Assembly (NCBI GenBank): GCA_034670405.1
Contig: JAXDDX010000013.1
Span: 5,976,001 to 6,040,000 of the forward strand
Length of the DNA: 64,000 nucleotides
Origin: Hoplostethus atlanticus
Lineage: Eukaryota > Chordata > Actinopteri > Trachichthyiformes > Trachichthyidae
Direction of reading: 5' to 3'
Shown here: one piece after another, positions 54,362 to 64,000 of the stretch
Layout of the letters: each line of letters opens with the position of its first letter
How positions within the stretch are numbered: the stretch's first letter is position 1
Translations under genes and position numbers: made by a program
The notes under the pieces: generated by a model
Told to the model about the DNA's origin: nothing
Seen by the model: the letters and a program-made list of their open reading frames with translations, nothing else
Databases searched by the model: none

Positions 54362-56245
54362 GAATACTGGGAGCAGAGTGCATGGTGAGTGTGCGGTTCA
54401 TTTCTCTTCCTACTTTTCTAATTGTTTTCATTTGGCTTATTTTCTTAGCGTTAGGTTCACGGGTTGTATTTTGGGTGAGTTTGGTGTGGGAGCGTCGGCA
54501 GCTTGTGAAGCTGGCCCCGGCTGTCAGCTGCTCGGTGGAGTAGAAGAGGGGCTAGCGGTGGCACAGAGCTTCTTTAACGGTCTACCTAGGATCGGTGAGG
54601 ATTGTACAGCAAAACTTGAGGCAGAGTTGTCCATGGCTAAATTGCAGGCTGCTCTGCAGAGTTTGGAGACTGGCAAGGCACCGGGTATCGACGGTCTACC
54701 AGTGGACTTTTAAGTCTTTCTGGCCGGTGATCGGTGAAGACCTGTTGGCTTTTCTGAGGGACAGCCTCACAGGAGGGTCGGTTGCCGCTGAGCTGCAGGA
54801 GGGCAGTCCTCACTCTGCTGCCCAAGAAAGTAGACCTGCAGGAGCTGAAGAACTGGAGGCCTGTGTCACTGCTCTGTACAGACTATAAGCTCCTATCTAA
54901 GGCGTTGGCTACCTGGGTGAGAGAAGTGATGGTGCAGGTTATTCATGTCGACCAGACTTACTGTGTACCCGGCAGGTTGATCACTGACAATGTTAGTCTA
55001 ATTCGGGATATTTTGGACGTCTCTAGTTCATTGGGACTTTCCATAGATTGGGAAAAGGCTTTTGACCGGGTTGAACACCAGTACTTGTGACAAACTTTAG
55101 AAGCATTTGGTTTCAGCCGTGGTCTTATAGCTAAGATCCAGGTTCTGTACAGTGACATTGAGAGTGGACTTAAAATCAACGGTGGTTTGAGTGCCCCTTT
55201 TAATGTCCAGAGGGGAATCAGGCAGGGTTGCTCTATGTCTGGTATGCTTTACTCTCTGGCTATAGAGCCCCTGCAGCACAAACTGAGGGCAGAGCTGTGT
55301 GGAGTTCAGTTTCCAGCTGTAATGGCAATTTGAAACTGTCTTCTTATGTAGATGACGTAATCGCTTTAGTGAGTCAACAAAGGGACATAGATATTTTAGT
55401 GGACAACGTTAACAATTTTGGTTTGTTCTCATCAGCAAAGGTTAACTGGGGAAAAAGTGAGGCCTTGGCGATTGGAGAGGGGTTCGTTAGGAAGCTTAGC
55501 TTACCAGGGGGATTGACCTGGAAAAGAGGGGGGCTTTGTACTTCGGAAAAAGTGGAAGGTCGTCTGAGGAAATGAAAGTGGATAGAGGGCGCATGTAAGT
55601 TATTAACAATCTAGTTTCTTCCACTTTGTGGCACCGTCTGGCATGTGTCGATCCACCAACCAACCTCCTTGCAAAGGTTCAGGCTGTGCTGATTGACTTC
55701 TTTTGGGATAAGATGCACCGGATCCCTCTGAGTTTGCTGTATCTTCTCAAGGATGAAGGAGGTCAGGGAGTAATCCACCTGGCCAGCAGGGTGCTTTCCG
55801 GCTCCAGTTCATCCTTCATGGACCTAAAGACCTGGGGTTGTATTCACTACACATCTTAAGGCTAAACGTAGCTCCCAACTTGCTGATTTAGGAGAAACTC
55901 TTAAAAAGAATGGGCGTGTCAGTCCTAATTTTAGGACTCCTAAATCTTTGGTCTAAGAGCATTTCACAAAGCGTTTTAGCGCTAAAACCAGCTCCTAAAT
56001 CTGTGAAGAGTTAGGGGTAGTCAAGAGGACTCCCAAGTCACTAAGACCAAATCACAAACAATCCTGTGCTGGTGTCTGAGTGCCCAAGGACACTGTATAC
56101 CACTGAGGCAATAGGCGATAGAGCCTTGGGTGCTGAGCCTCCTCCTAATAAATGAATTATAGATTACATGTTAATATAATCTGTGATGACATGTATAGCA
56201 AGGTTCATTCATGTATAAATACATTTATGTTAATTTTTATATAGG

Positions 56246-56620
56246 CTAAATACATTGAATGATAGAGAATAAAACATTGTGGTCTAGTGTAGGTGAAAAT
56301 AATTGGCCTAACGTCCTCTTACCTGTGGCGGTTGTTTGTCGCTGGAATTCTGCAACCTCTCCCTTCCTGAGACTGAAAGAATACCAGCGCTTTTCACAGT
56401 CATCGGTGGTTCTGGACAGGAGTGGGAAAGCCGCATTTATTTGCAAGCATATATTTTCCCATGCTTCTTTTTTGGTTTTTGAAGTTATCCCAACTCCAAA
56501 TTTCCCTTTAATAATGTCCTTCCTTTCATGCACAAGTTGGGCGAGAAGTAAAAGCTGTTCTTGCGTCCAGTTTGGTTTTCGTTTTCGTTTGCACCATGTA
56601 GCGTCACACGTCTCAGTCAA
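56246..56620 (-). CDS. Myb/SANT-like DNA-binding protein of a Harbinger-type transposon
   Basis: A 124-codon frame, MTETCDATWCKRKRKPNWTQ followed by EQLLLLAQLVHERKDIIKGK, with AWENICLQINA and CEKRWYS, has the three-helix tryptophan-spaced pattern (W...W...W) of MSANTD-type Myb domains. Harbinger elements encode such a protein to guide transposase to its DNA. The frame may be only the first exon; nothing after IIQCI is recognisable. No transposase partner is present in the element. Confidence 0.6.
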   Translation of the reverse strand: MTETCDATWCKRKRKPNWTQEQLLLLAQLVHERKDIIKGKFGVGITSKTKKEAWENICLQINAAFPLLSRTTDDCEKRWYSFSLRKGEVAEFQRQTTATGKRTLGQLFSPTLDHNVLFSIIQCI

Positions 56621-56869
56621 GTAAAAGGCTGCTGATATGTATATCCGCTAATCGTTTACGAGATGCCAGACATGTAAGAGGCTGACGATCAGCTGAACAT
56701 ATACTTGACTAGTCAGTAGCCTGTATTATTCTTGGTTTCATGTTTAATCAGTGACACTCAGCCTACATTTTTATTTTGAAATCTTTATTTGAATTTGGCA
56801 ACATGATACCTCCTTCTACAGTATTTCTATGATTAAATCACCCATATCAGCCAATCACTGTGGACTGTA

Positions 56870-56917
56870 GATGATGTCGCAAGCTTACTGCATAGGAAGT
56901 AAGCTTGCGACATCATC
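56870..56917. repeat. 20-bp perfect hairpin with 8-nt loop
   Basis: Arms GATGATGTCGCAAGCTTACT (56870-56889) and its exact complement (56898-56917), loop GCATAGGA. Similarity continues outward (GGACTGTA versus TACAATCC) with a 3-bp offset. Inside the DNA transposon. Confidence 0.95.
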
Positions 56918-57990
56918 ATCTACAATCCATAGCAACAGGGTCAACCCCGCCCTTTCTCTTAGCTTAAGATCTCTCCCCATTCCTTAGTAAAAGTTGGTGT
57001 CAGCAGTTTTGTGAATAGGTTTTTATCTTACCTCTTAGTGGTAAGATAAAATGTTTTGTGAATACGGCCCCTGGTTTTGGAGACCTTTAGCCTTTGTCAT
57101 ACTGCAGTGTCTTGGTGGCCTGGGGCTGAGCAGATAGCTGTTGTTAATGGATTTTAAAAATCTCAGTTTTAATGGATTACCTGCTTTGTATCGCAGACTG
57201 TAGGAAAGACTGGAGTCCTCTGATTCTCTCTACTGGCTTTTAAAGGACCCAGTAGTACAGTAGATCGTTTGGACATGGTCTGTCGGGGTGGACCCACAGT
57301 CCAGAAGCAGTTCTGCATGGCGGGGGTGACCACACTGGAACAAGTGGTGGAGCTGGCTGGGCCGAACCTGGATGGCGTGGCTACACTGCCTTCTCACCCG
57401 GGTTTTAGATCTGTCAGTGTCTTAACAGAAGCATCAGCTCACAGAAAAAAAACAGGCTTCACTAACAGCATCTTTTAATGGTTCTATTCATCCTAGCATT
57501 GATGACCCCTTTCCAATTTTAAGATTGATTCCTGAGTTTGGAGATTGTACAGGTCCTTTTTTAAAAATACCAGACTCTTCTAACCTAGAATTGCACAAGT
57601 TGGAAGGTAAATTGTATGTGTTGTGTGGTCGGTCTGACGCCCCCTGGAGAGCTCATCATCTTTGAGTGATGATGTGAGACCAGTGTGGAGGGCACTCTAT
57701 AAACCACCGTTAATAAAGAGAGCTGGTGATCTGCAGTGGAGGGTCCTGCACGGTATTGTGGCTGTTCAAGCCTTCATCTCAGTTTTAAACCCAAACGTCA
57801 CTGATACCTGTCCTTACTGTCCACACAGAGAAACTGTCTTTCACTGTTTTTTAGATTCAGACTTTCTGTTGGTAGAGAACAGTGAATTATTTTTGGTTTT
57901 AAGTACAGTCAAAAACTCAAAAGTCAAATGCCAACTGGTGAATTTCATTGTAGGGCATTGTTGTTTGTTTTTCTTCTATGATGGCTGACC

Positions 57991-58066
57991 TTAAGATACC
58001 TGATGAAGTTATCTTTTGTACTGAAACTGAAAACCTGATTCAAACAAAGTATTGATAAATTGAAAT

Positions 58067-58098
<32 letters not shown>

Positions 58099-58979
58099 CC
58101 CCCCCCCTGTCTCTCTCTCTCTGTTCACTTGTTGCTGTCCCCCTCCTGGACTGGCTGGCATGTGTTTGGAATAGAAATGTGCCAGGCCTTTTGTCTCGCT
58201 GGTTCCAAGTAACAGCGCTGCCCTCAGACGGGAGAAAAGGAGTTCAGGGACAGGAGGTCTGTCTCCTCAGAGTAGGAGGAGAGACACACCGCTGCTTAAA
58301 GAGGGGCAGAAGAAGAGGGGGGAGACCCAGGACCCCTGGCTGCTGGAGATGCAAGGTATTTTCATTTACTTCAGTAGGAATTGTTGTTGAAAGTCGAACC
58401 CCCCCTCCGATCTGTGGTTTATTAATCTGAATCAGTCTTCGGCAAGCAGGGTGTTTGTATATGTACACTTGGTCATATTCTTTACAAACAACAGAGTAGG
58501 AGGCCAACATCACTCACAGGTGGTTGAGACCTTTAACTATACAGAAAGATTGATGTTACTATTATTATTATTATTGAAGAAACCTTTTTGGCGAAGCTTA
58601 ATGTTTAAGGGCCTGGATTTGTAGGATCGAACAAATTATTAAATTTATATATTATATAAATACTTGGATAAATATTATATTATAAATATACGTTTTCACT
58701 TAAATTTTCGGCAGTAACTCAATTTCTGGCACAATTTATACACATGTAATGAACCAACCCAATAAGGGCTCGAGGCCACACAGGAATAGAGAAAAAGCAG
58801 ATATTTCTTTATTGGGATAAATGATCAAAATTCATAAGCAAGGAGGTTAATCAGAGAGTCCAACTAGGTTCAGGGTTCAAAAGTTTACACTTATAGTGGT
58901 ACAAGTGCAGTGAAATGCGTGGTGGTATTCTTTTATTGGTTACTATTATTATTATTATTATTTTTATTACTAATTTTAC

Positions 58980-59015
<36 letters not shown>

Positions 59016-59882
59016 CTTCTTCTCTCCAGAGGACAAATGAATTCAGAATTGTCGTTAGAAACCAGCTTTCTGTCTGATATCGTGGATTCGGTCAGCAGCT
59101 CCTGACATTTACTGAACTGAGAGGGATTGGTTTAGTTTCATAACTTTACTGTTTTCACTCTCTGACCAGCCATACAGTCCGTAGGGCGAAGTGGTGTCCA
59201 TGCTCTTCTGTCTGAACCTGAACTGATAGGGGACAGCCTTTTCAGCGGGAATTTGGATTGCTTTTTGGATTTCTTACAACATGTATGCTTTTTTTTTTAC
59301 CTTTTAAATAGAATCAGGCTTTTACTACCCATAAACTAAGAAACTTAAGTCTAAACATCCAACATGTAGAAGCTTTTCAATATCTTGTTATGGTGCCGAT
59401 CAGTGATGTAATGGTAAATAAAAAGGGGGGTAAACTATTAGCCTACCTCTGGCTGATGATCACCACAAGGCAAACAACCACCAATATATGCAGAAATGAA
59501 TTCTATTTGACCTTAAATGACTCTATCCCCTTATAACTTAGATCAGTTTGACACCACTTACTATGATGGCCTACTATGAATTTATCTCATAAAGATTTAT
59601 GTCAGCCAAAAAAAAAAGGTGGGTCAAATGTATTCTGCAAATAAAGACACGGGTACAACGATTACGGTGGGTTTACTCTGGGCACCAAAGGGTTGTAGAC
59701 CTTGTTTGTAGACCTCCAGCAGAAACCTCCAGCAGAAACCTGCCAGAGTGCACTCCAATCAATATACATTCTCCACATGTTGACTTTAGCATGACCTAGC
59801 TTCTCTGTACTTTCTATGCCTGCTCTTGTCACAGTGCCCTGAGGCCAGATAGACGGACAGACGGACAGACAGTCAGTGTAAG
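57991..59882. other. Region upstream of transporter B
   Basis: It holds (CT)n at 58068-58093 and (ATT)n at 58944-58962 and 58979-59014. No coding exon is recognised. CTTGTCACAG at 59821-59830 is a possible acceptor for a 5'UTR exon leading to the ATG at 59883. Confidence 0.45.
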
Positions 59883-60525
59883 ATGGGAGACCCAGAGGAG
59901 GAAAGAGAAAAGCTGACCAGCCAGCAGGCCCTGTGCGTCCCTGACCAGACGACCAAACGCCGCGGCATCTCCACTCTCAAGGTACTAAAGTTAAAGCTGC
60001 ACTAGGCGAGAATTTTATGTCAAAGTACAGCCATGCTAGCATCATAAATCACAAACTGAGACACCATAGATTATCCCAAGTTAAATTCTGGCACTAGGTA
60101 TGGACACTTCTCCAGAAGTCCACAGAAAGTGAGGAATTGAAACCTAAGCTATCTTCCATCCAGAGAAAGCTGGACTCACCAACGTTAGATATTTTACTCG
60201 TGTCCCTTTGCTACGAAGCGATCACAGACTGGTAAAAACACAGGGCGCGCTGCGTGAGGTTTACTGACGTCACATTACAGGGTGTCTGGGTCAACAAAAC
60301 TCAAACAGTTATCATTTGGGCCTTAGTGTTCAGATTGTACAACTGTACCACTACCCAGCAGTCATCATGTGTACAAAGTTAATGGGGAATTTTCTGTTTC
60401 GTCCCAGACTTTACTGTGATTGATTCTCAGAGAAAGATTTTCAGCGTGTTCCCTAGTTCAGTATTTGATTGTAATTCTTGTTTTGATTTGAATTCCCAAG
60501 AAGGGCCCACTCAATGCAATAATGC

Positions 60526-60567
<42 letters not shown>

Positions 60568-63500
60568 ATCATCACCAAATGAAGTAGCGTGAAACATTTT
60601 TTTAAGCCTTTATTTAACCAGGCAGGGTTTGCTGATGCACATATCCACGTTTCTGCAGTTCTCTGAGTTTCAGTTTGGGGATACGTGATATTATGTGCAT
60701 AATACTATGAATCAGCTTTGTTTTCGGTGAAACACATCAATCCTCTGAAAGGAGTGAAGGGGAAGTTTAGCACCATCTACAGACTGATCACGTTGTTCAG
60801 AGCAGTTCTTCAAACTGCTCACACAAAGTTATAGAGATGAATTGAAGGGTTTCATTCCCAAACTATACATCCATTTGTTGCTTATTGTTCAGGATTTAAA
60901 AAATACAGATGATTATATCCTCTTGAATGGCGCTGAAGATAGCTTGAGAACTTTTATTATCTATCCGGCGTTCATTTTATCAGTAGATTTCACACCTTTT
61001 AAATGGTGGATAACCCTTCAATTGTACAAGCCTACTGTGTATCTGAAGCTTTTTTTGATGCCAGTGTGCTCGTCTTTCCCCTCAGTGGTTTATAGTGGCG
61101 CTGTCGTTCGCCTATTTCTCCAAGGCCCTGGCAGGGACCTACATGAAGAGCTCCATCACTCAGATTGAGAGACGCTTCGACCTCTCTAGCTCGCTCATTG
61201 GACTCATAGACGGCGGCTTCGAAATGGGTACCATCTATCTGTTGAGTTAGCCCTTTTGTGCTATTGAGTGCGTCGCTAAAACCCTCTAGATGGGGTCTCA
61301 TGCTTTTGTTTTGTCTTTCTTGGAGGTAGGCAACTTATTGTTCCTGGCTGTGGTCAGCCATTTTGGGGCCAAGATGCACCGACCCAGGTTCATTGCCGTG
61401 GGCTGTTTCGTCATGGCTGTGGGGACCTTTCTCACCGGCCTGCCACACTTCTTCATGGGACGGTAAACGAACGAGCAAACACCACCTGGCTAGAGATAGA
61501 TTAAAGACATTCTGAAAAACAACACACCAAAAACACGAACTTCAAAGTATTCCCTGAGATGTCTGGATCGATTTTCACAGCTACAAGTATGACACGGTCA
61601 TCCAGGGTTCCCAGAATGAGAGTGTGAGTATCGCTGCCTGTGTGGATCCTCTGAGGCAACCCGACATACTGGAAATCCAGATGAAGCCTTCTGTAGAAGA
61701 CAGCACAGGTAGGACTAAGGACTCACACACACACAAGTTGCACTAGGCAAGAACAGTTAGATCTCATCTCATCTGCCATTTGGGGTTGCCAACATGCTTT
61801 CCAGGGTTGAGAGTGAATAGGGTTCATTCTGAGTACTAGACGTCATGACTCTGTCCTTTCACGTGAGCATTGCTTAAACCAGTTTAGAGGGGAAAATGGC
61901 GCCAATAGAGCATCAGATTGTATTCATACCTCAAATTGGAGGTCCCAGTCTGTGAATTCCTCTTTCTCAATGGCATGTGAGTGGGATCAAGAGGTATGCT
62001 GAGTTGGGTTTTGTTGAATTCAGCTGTGTGGTATGAAAAGGCACCAAAGACTTCTTTTGGATATACAATTATTACTGTATTAGTATCTGTAGATGATACA
62101 CTGAACACACAGGAGGAGCTGCCATCCCACCTAGAAGACTTCCATTTTTATCAGTTCCCGATGGAGGCTTTTACGATTTTTACAAGTTTGTTGGCAAATA
62201 CGTGTTTGTGTCTCTGCGTCCTTGAGTTGCCTGTGTGAAGGACTCCAGTTCCCACATGTGGATCTATGTGTTCCTGGGGAATGCTCTGCGGGGGATTGGA
62301 GAAACCCCAATGACACCGCTGGGCATCTCCTACATCGACGACTTCGCTCAAGCTGAAAACTCTCCCTTCTATATCGGTAAGATGCAGCGAAGCGTCCCTT
62401 CACTGGAAATAGAGATGTTTGGCTACAGATAGATGAGGGAAGGGGATAAGGGAATAGTAAGGGACGCTCTGATGTGTACTGTGTGAAAATATACTACATC
62501 ATAGAAAATTTGCTTTGTGATTGACAGCTTGTCTACAGACCATCACTCTCCTCGGCCCCATGTTTGGTTTCCTTCTGGGCTCTTATTGTGCCAAACTATA
62601 TGTTGATGTTGGATTTGTTGATTTGGGTGAGTACATTTGTTGTGGGGTGGGTAGTGTACGTATGTATGAAGGGATGTGTCAGTTCATCACGGGCCTGATT
62701 GGTTCTGTTTTTTTCGCTTTTTCATTGATGTGCTCTTTTCTTTCTTTTCAATTCTGTGGTGTTTTACTCTATTTTGTCTTGTTTTTGCACATTATTTCAT
62801 GTTACATCTTGAATTGCTCTGTTTGCCCAAATTAAATTCTGATGTCGGGTACGGACACAGGAAGTGAAGAAATGAAATTTAAAAGCAAAATAAAAACTGT
62901 CTCCTGAACAGCAGCGAGTGAGCGCTTTGTCTAGAAAAAGCTGGACTCACCAACGTTAGATCTTTTGCTTCTCTCGTCCCTTTGGTGCAACCTGGCTGGG
63001 TTGGTAAACATGAGCAATTTATCGACGTCGCGTTACATGACTTGTTGCCATTTGGGGACGCCAACGTGCAAAGTTACCTAGTGACTTGACCCCATTGAAC
63101 CCTCCTGTGTACCAGCAGCCTTTGTACCTCTGCAGACGCTCTTCCTAGCTCCAACAATGAAATGCCTTTTCCACACAGAGAGCGTGACCATCTCCCCTAA
63201 CGATGCCCGCTGGGTGGGGGCCTGGTGGATGGGCTTCCTGGTGTCCTCCGCCCTCCTGCTTGTTTCGGGAATCCCCTTCTGGTTTCTGCCCCGCTCACTG
63301 TCCAAGCAGGGGAGCGAGGAGGGCAAGTCGCCCCCCAACCACGAGACCCCAGATGGGACGGAGGATGCCCTCATTAACAACCACAGCATCAAACTGACTG
63401 ACGCCGCTAAAGGTAGCCACCATCCTCTCCTCATCCTCACCTTGACATTACATTGAAGATTTTCATGACAGAAAACTGAAACATGAAAATTATTTCTCGT

Positions 63501-63830
63501 ACTTCAAGAGAAAAATGATGTAAGATACTGCAGGGTTGTTTAAATTATTTGTGTGTGTAAATTAACAAATCCTTGCTTGCTTGAGTACATCTGGTCACTC
63601 TTCGGGGTATTTCTGGTACTCTGGTTACTACTATTGATTCATTTTTACTGAATGTCCTTCCATAGGGTTTCTTCCCTCTCTGAAGCGCCTGCTGGGAAAC
63701 CCCGCCTACTTCCTGCTCCTTTGTGGTAGCATCCTGAAGTTCAACTCCTTCATCGGCCTGTTTACCTTCAAAGCCAAGTTCATGGAACAGCAGTTTGGAC
63801 AGTCGGCATCCAGAGCCAACTTCCTCATAG
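59883..63830 (+). CDS. Slco1/OATP1-type organic anion transporter, copy B (5' part, runs off window)
   Basis: Eight coding exons: 59883-59981, 61086-61227, 61330-61462, 61581-61708, 62227-62376, 62528-62626, 63179-63412, 63666-63830 (1150 nt, 383 residues plus one base). The last intron continues past 64000. It encodes the cytosolic N-terminus and about the first seven to eight membrane segments: [20 protein letters not shown] in TM1-2, [36 protein letters not shown], and the OATP signature [10 protein letters not shown] at residues 261-270. Five of the eight exons have the same length as their counterparts in copy A (142, 133, 150, 99, 165 nt), and all junction phases match. Divergence is greatest at the N-terminus and in the first extracellular loop. 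No lesions are visible. It belongs to the slco1c1/1d1-like group; exact orthology is unresolved. Confidence 0.92.
60000..60310. repeat. Interspersed repeat (copy 1) in transporter B intron 1
   Basis: It begins GCTGCACTAGGCGAGAA and contains GAAAGCTGGACTCACCAACG then TTAGAT at 60166-60191. The same words recur at 62930-62962, and the start word recurs at 61738-61754. Confidence 0.7.
60526..60567. repeat. (AACT)n microsatellite
   Basis: About ten AACT/CTAA units in transporter B intron 1. Confidence 0.95.
62840..63080. repeat. Interspersed repeat (copy 2) in transporter B intron 6
   Basis: AAAAAGCTGGACTCACCAAC then GTTAGATCTTTT, and downstream CATTTGGGGACGCCAAC, parallel copy 1 (60120-60300) and the 61780 fragment CATTTGGGGTTGCCAAC. 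Same orientation as copy 1. Confidence 0.7.
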
Positions 63831-64000
63831 GTGAACACATCTCTTTAATTCAATTGCTTCGTTTGTGTTTTATGCTATGCAGTGTATCGAAAATAGGCCG
63901 ACAGCACCTACTGCTATGTTTGCTGCTTTACCACTTTGTTTAGACATACTGCAGGCAGTCATTGGTTAGGGTCCAACCAGTGGTGTTTGGAGTAGGAAGT

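Larger units (their letters stand above)
55835..57070 (-). mobile_element. DNA transposon (probably PIF/Harbinger-like) nested in the LINE
   Basis: The ends are GGGTTGTATTCAC and its near mirror GTGAATACGGCCC (13 bp, two mismatches), flanked by CTG at 55832-55834 and 57071-57073. Removing the insert and one CTG restores the LINE frame DLKTW-FWRPLA exactly. It carries one minus-strand Myb/SANT-like ORF and a long hairpin, and no transposase, so it is a non-autonomous derivative. Superfamily assignment rests on the 3-bp duplication and the Myb ORF. Confidence 0.75.
54470..57990 (+). mobile_element. Tx1/L1-like non-LTR retrotransposon, broken and interrupted
   Basis: ORF2 pieces in order: ETGKAPGIDGLPVDFYKSFW, LTLLPKKVDLQELKNWRPVS and LLCTDYKLLSKALA, DQTYCVPGRLITDNV, IDWEKAFDRV, GIRQGCSMSGMLYSLAIEPL, the catalytic SSYVDDVIAL, then GGQGVIHLASR. 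After a DNA-transposon insertion (55835-57070) comes FWRPLAFVILQCLGGLGL, ending with LQWRVLHGIVAVQAFI and CPYCPHRETVFHCF. The RT motifs and the C-terminal cysteine block fit the Tx1 clade of L1. Frameshifts and stops are frequent, for example a TGA after EHQYL at 55088. No endonuclease or ORF1 is seen. Confidence 0.85.

Noticed and set aside
58179..58430. 83-codon ORF upstream of transporter B
   Set aside because: Arginine-rich, low-complexity translation with no domain; no splice sites tie it to transporter B.

Overview
The window is vertebrate nuclear DNA, almost certainly from a teleost fish. It has spliced genes with GT-AG introns, long (TG)n/(CA)n microsatellites, Tc1-like, hAT-type, Harbinger-like and L1/Tx1-type relics, and an organic anion transporter 1 (Slco1) tandem cluster. 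All five protein-coding genes lie on the + strand. I rebuilt their exons by hand from phase-compatible splice sites and remembered family sequences; no alignment was run.

Layout. 1-130 is a short promoter/5'UTR stretch with a CACGTG palindrome and a CRE palindrome, followed by the first coding exon of twinfilin-1. twf1 (106-12702, 9 coding exons, 349 aa) is an actin/capping-protein regulator whose introns hold LINE, Tc1 and LTR-element debris. rint1 (16183-25989, 15 coding exons, about 806 aa if read through) is the Golgi-ER tethering NRZ-complex subunit; its exon 14 carries a one-base insertion that creates a stop, and its exon 7 acceptor is tandemly duplicated. cmas (28183-33014, 8 exons, 427 aa) is CMP-sialic acid synthetase. 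A decayed gel-forming-mucin-like fragment (36000-36935) lies between cmas and the transporters. Transporter A (39276-51941, 14 coding exons, 689 aa) is a complete Slco1/OATP1 gene. Transporter B (59883 to the window end) is a second Slco1 gene of which the first 8 coding exons are present.

The gaps are full of mobile DNA. Transporter A has a roughly 1.2 kb minisatellite built from its own exon 5 splice donor, a TTAA-flanked MITE, a DIRS-like fragment with a 12-bp repeat expansion, a 182-bp long-TIR MITE and a non-LTR retrotransposon in permuted order. Between A and B lies a dead Tx1/L1-like LINE split by a 1.24-kb DNA transposon with a Myb/SANT ORF.

Functionally the genes are unrelated housekeeping or transport genes: actin turnover, vesicle tethering, sialic acid activation, organic anion/thyroid hormone/bile salt transport. 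In human, as I recall, TWF1, CMAS and the SLCO1 cluster are on chromosome 12 while RINT1 is on chromosome 7, so rint1 is the outsider of the block. I found no convincing new biological system; the most unusual items concern repeats that touch splice sites.
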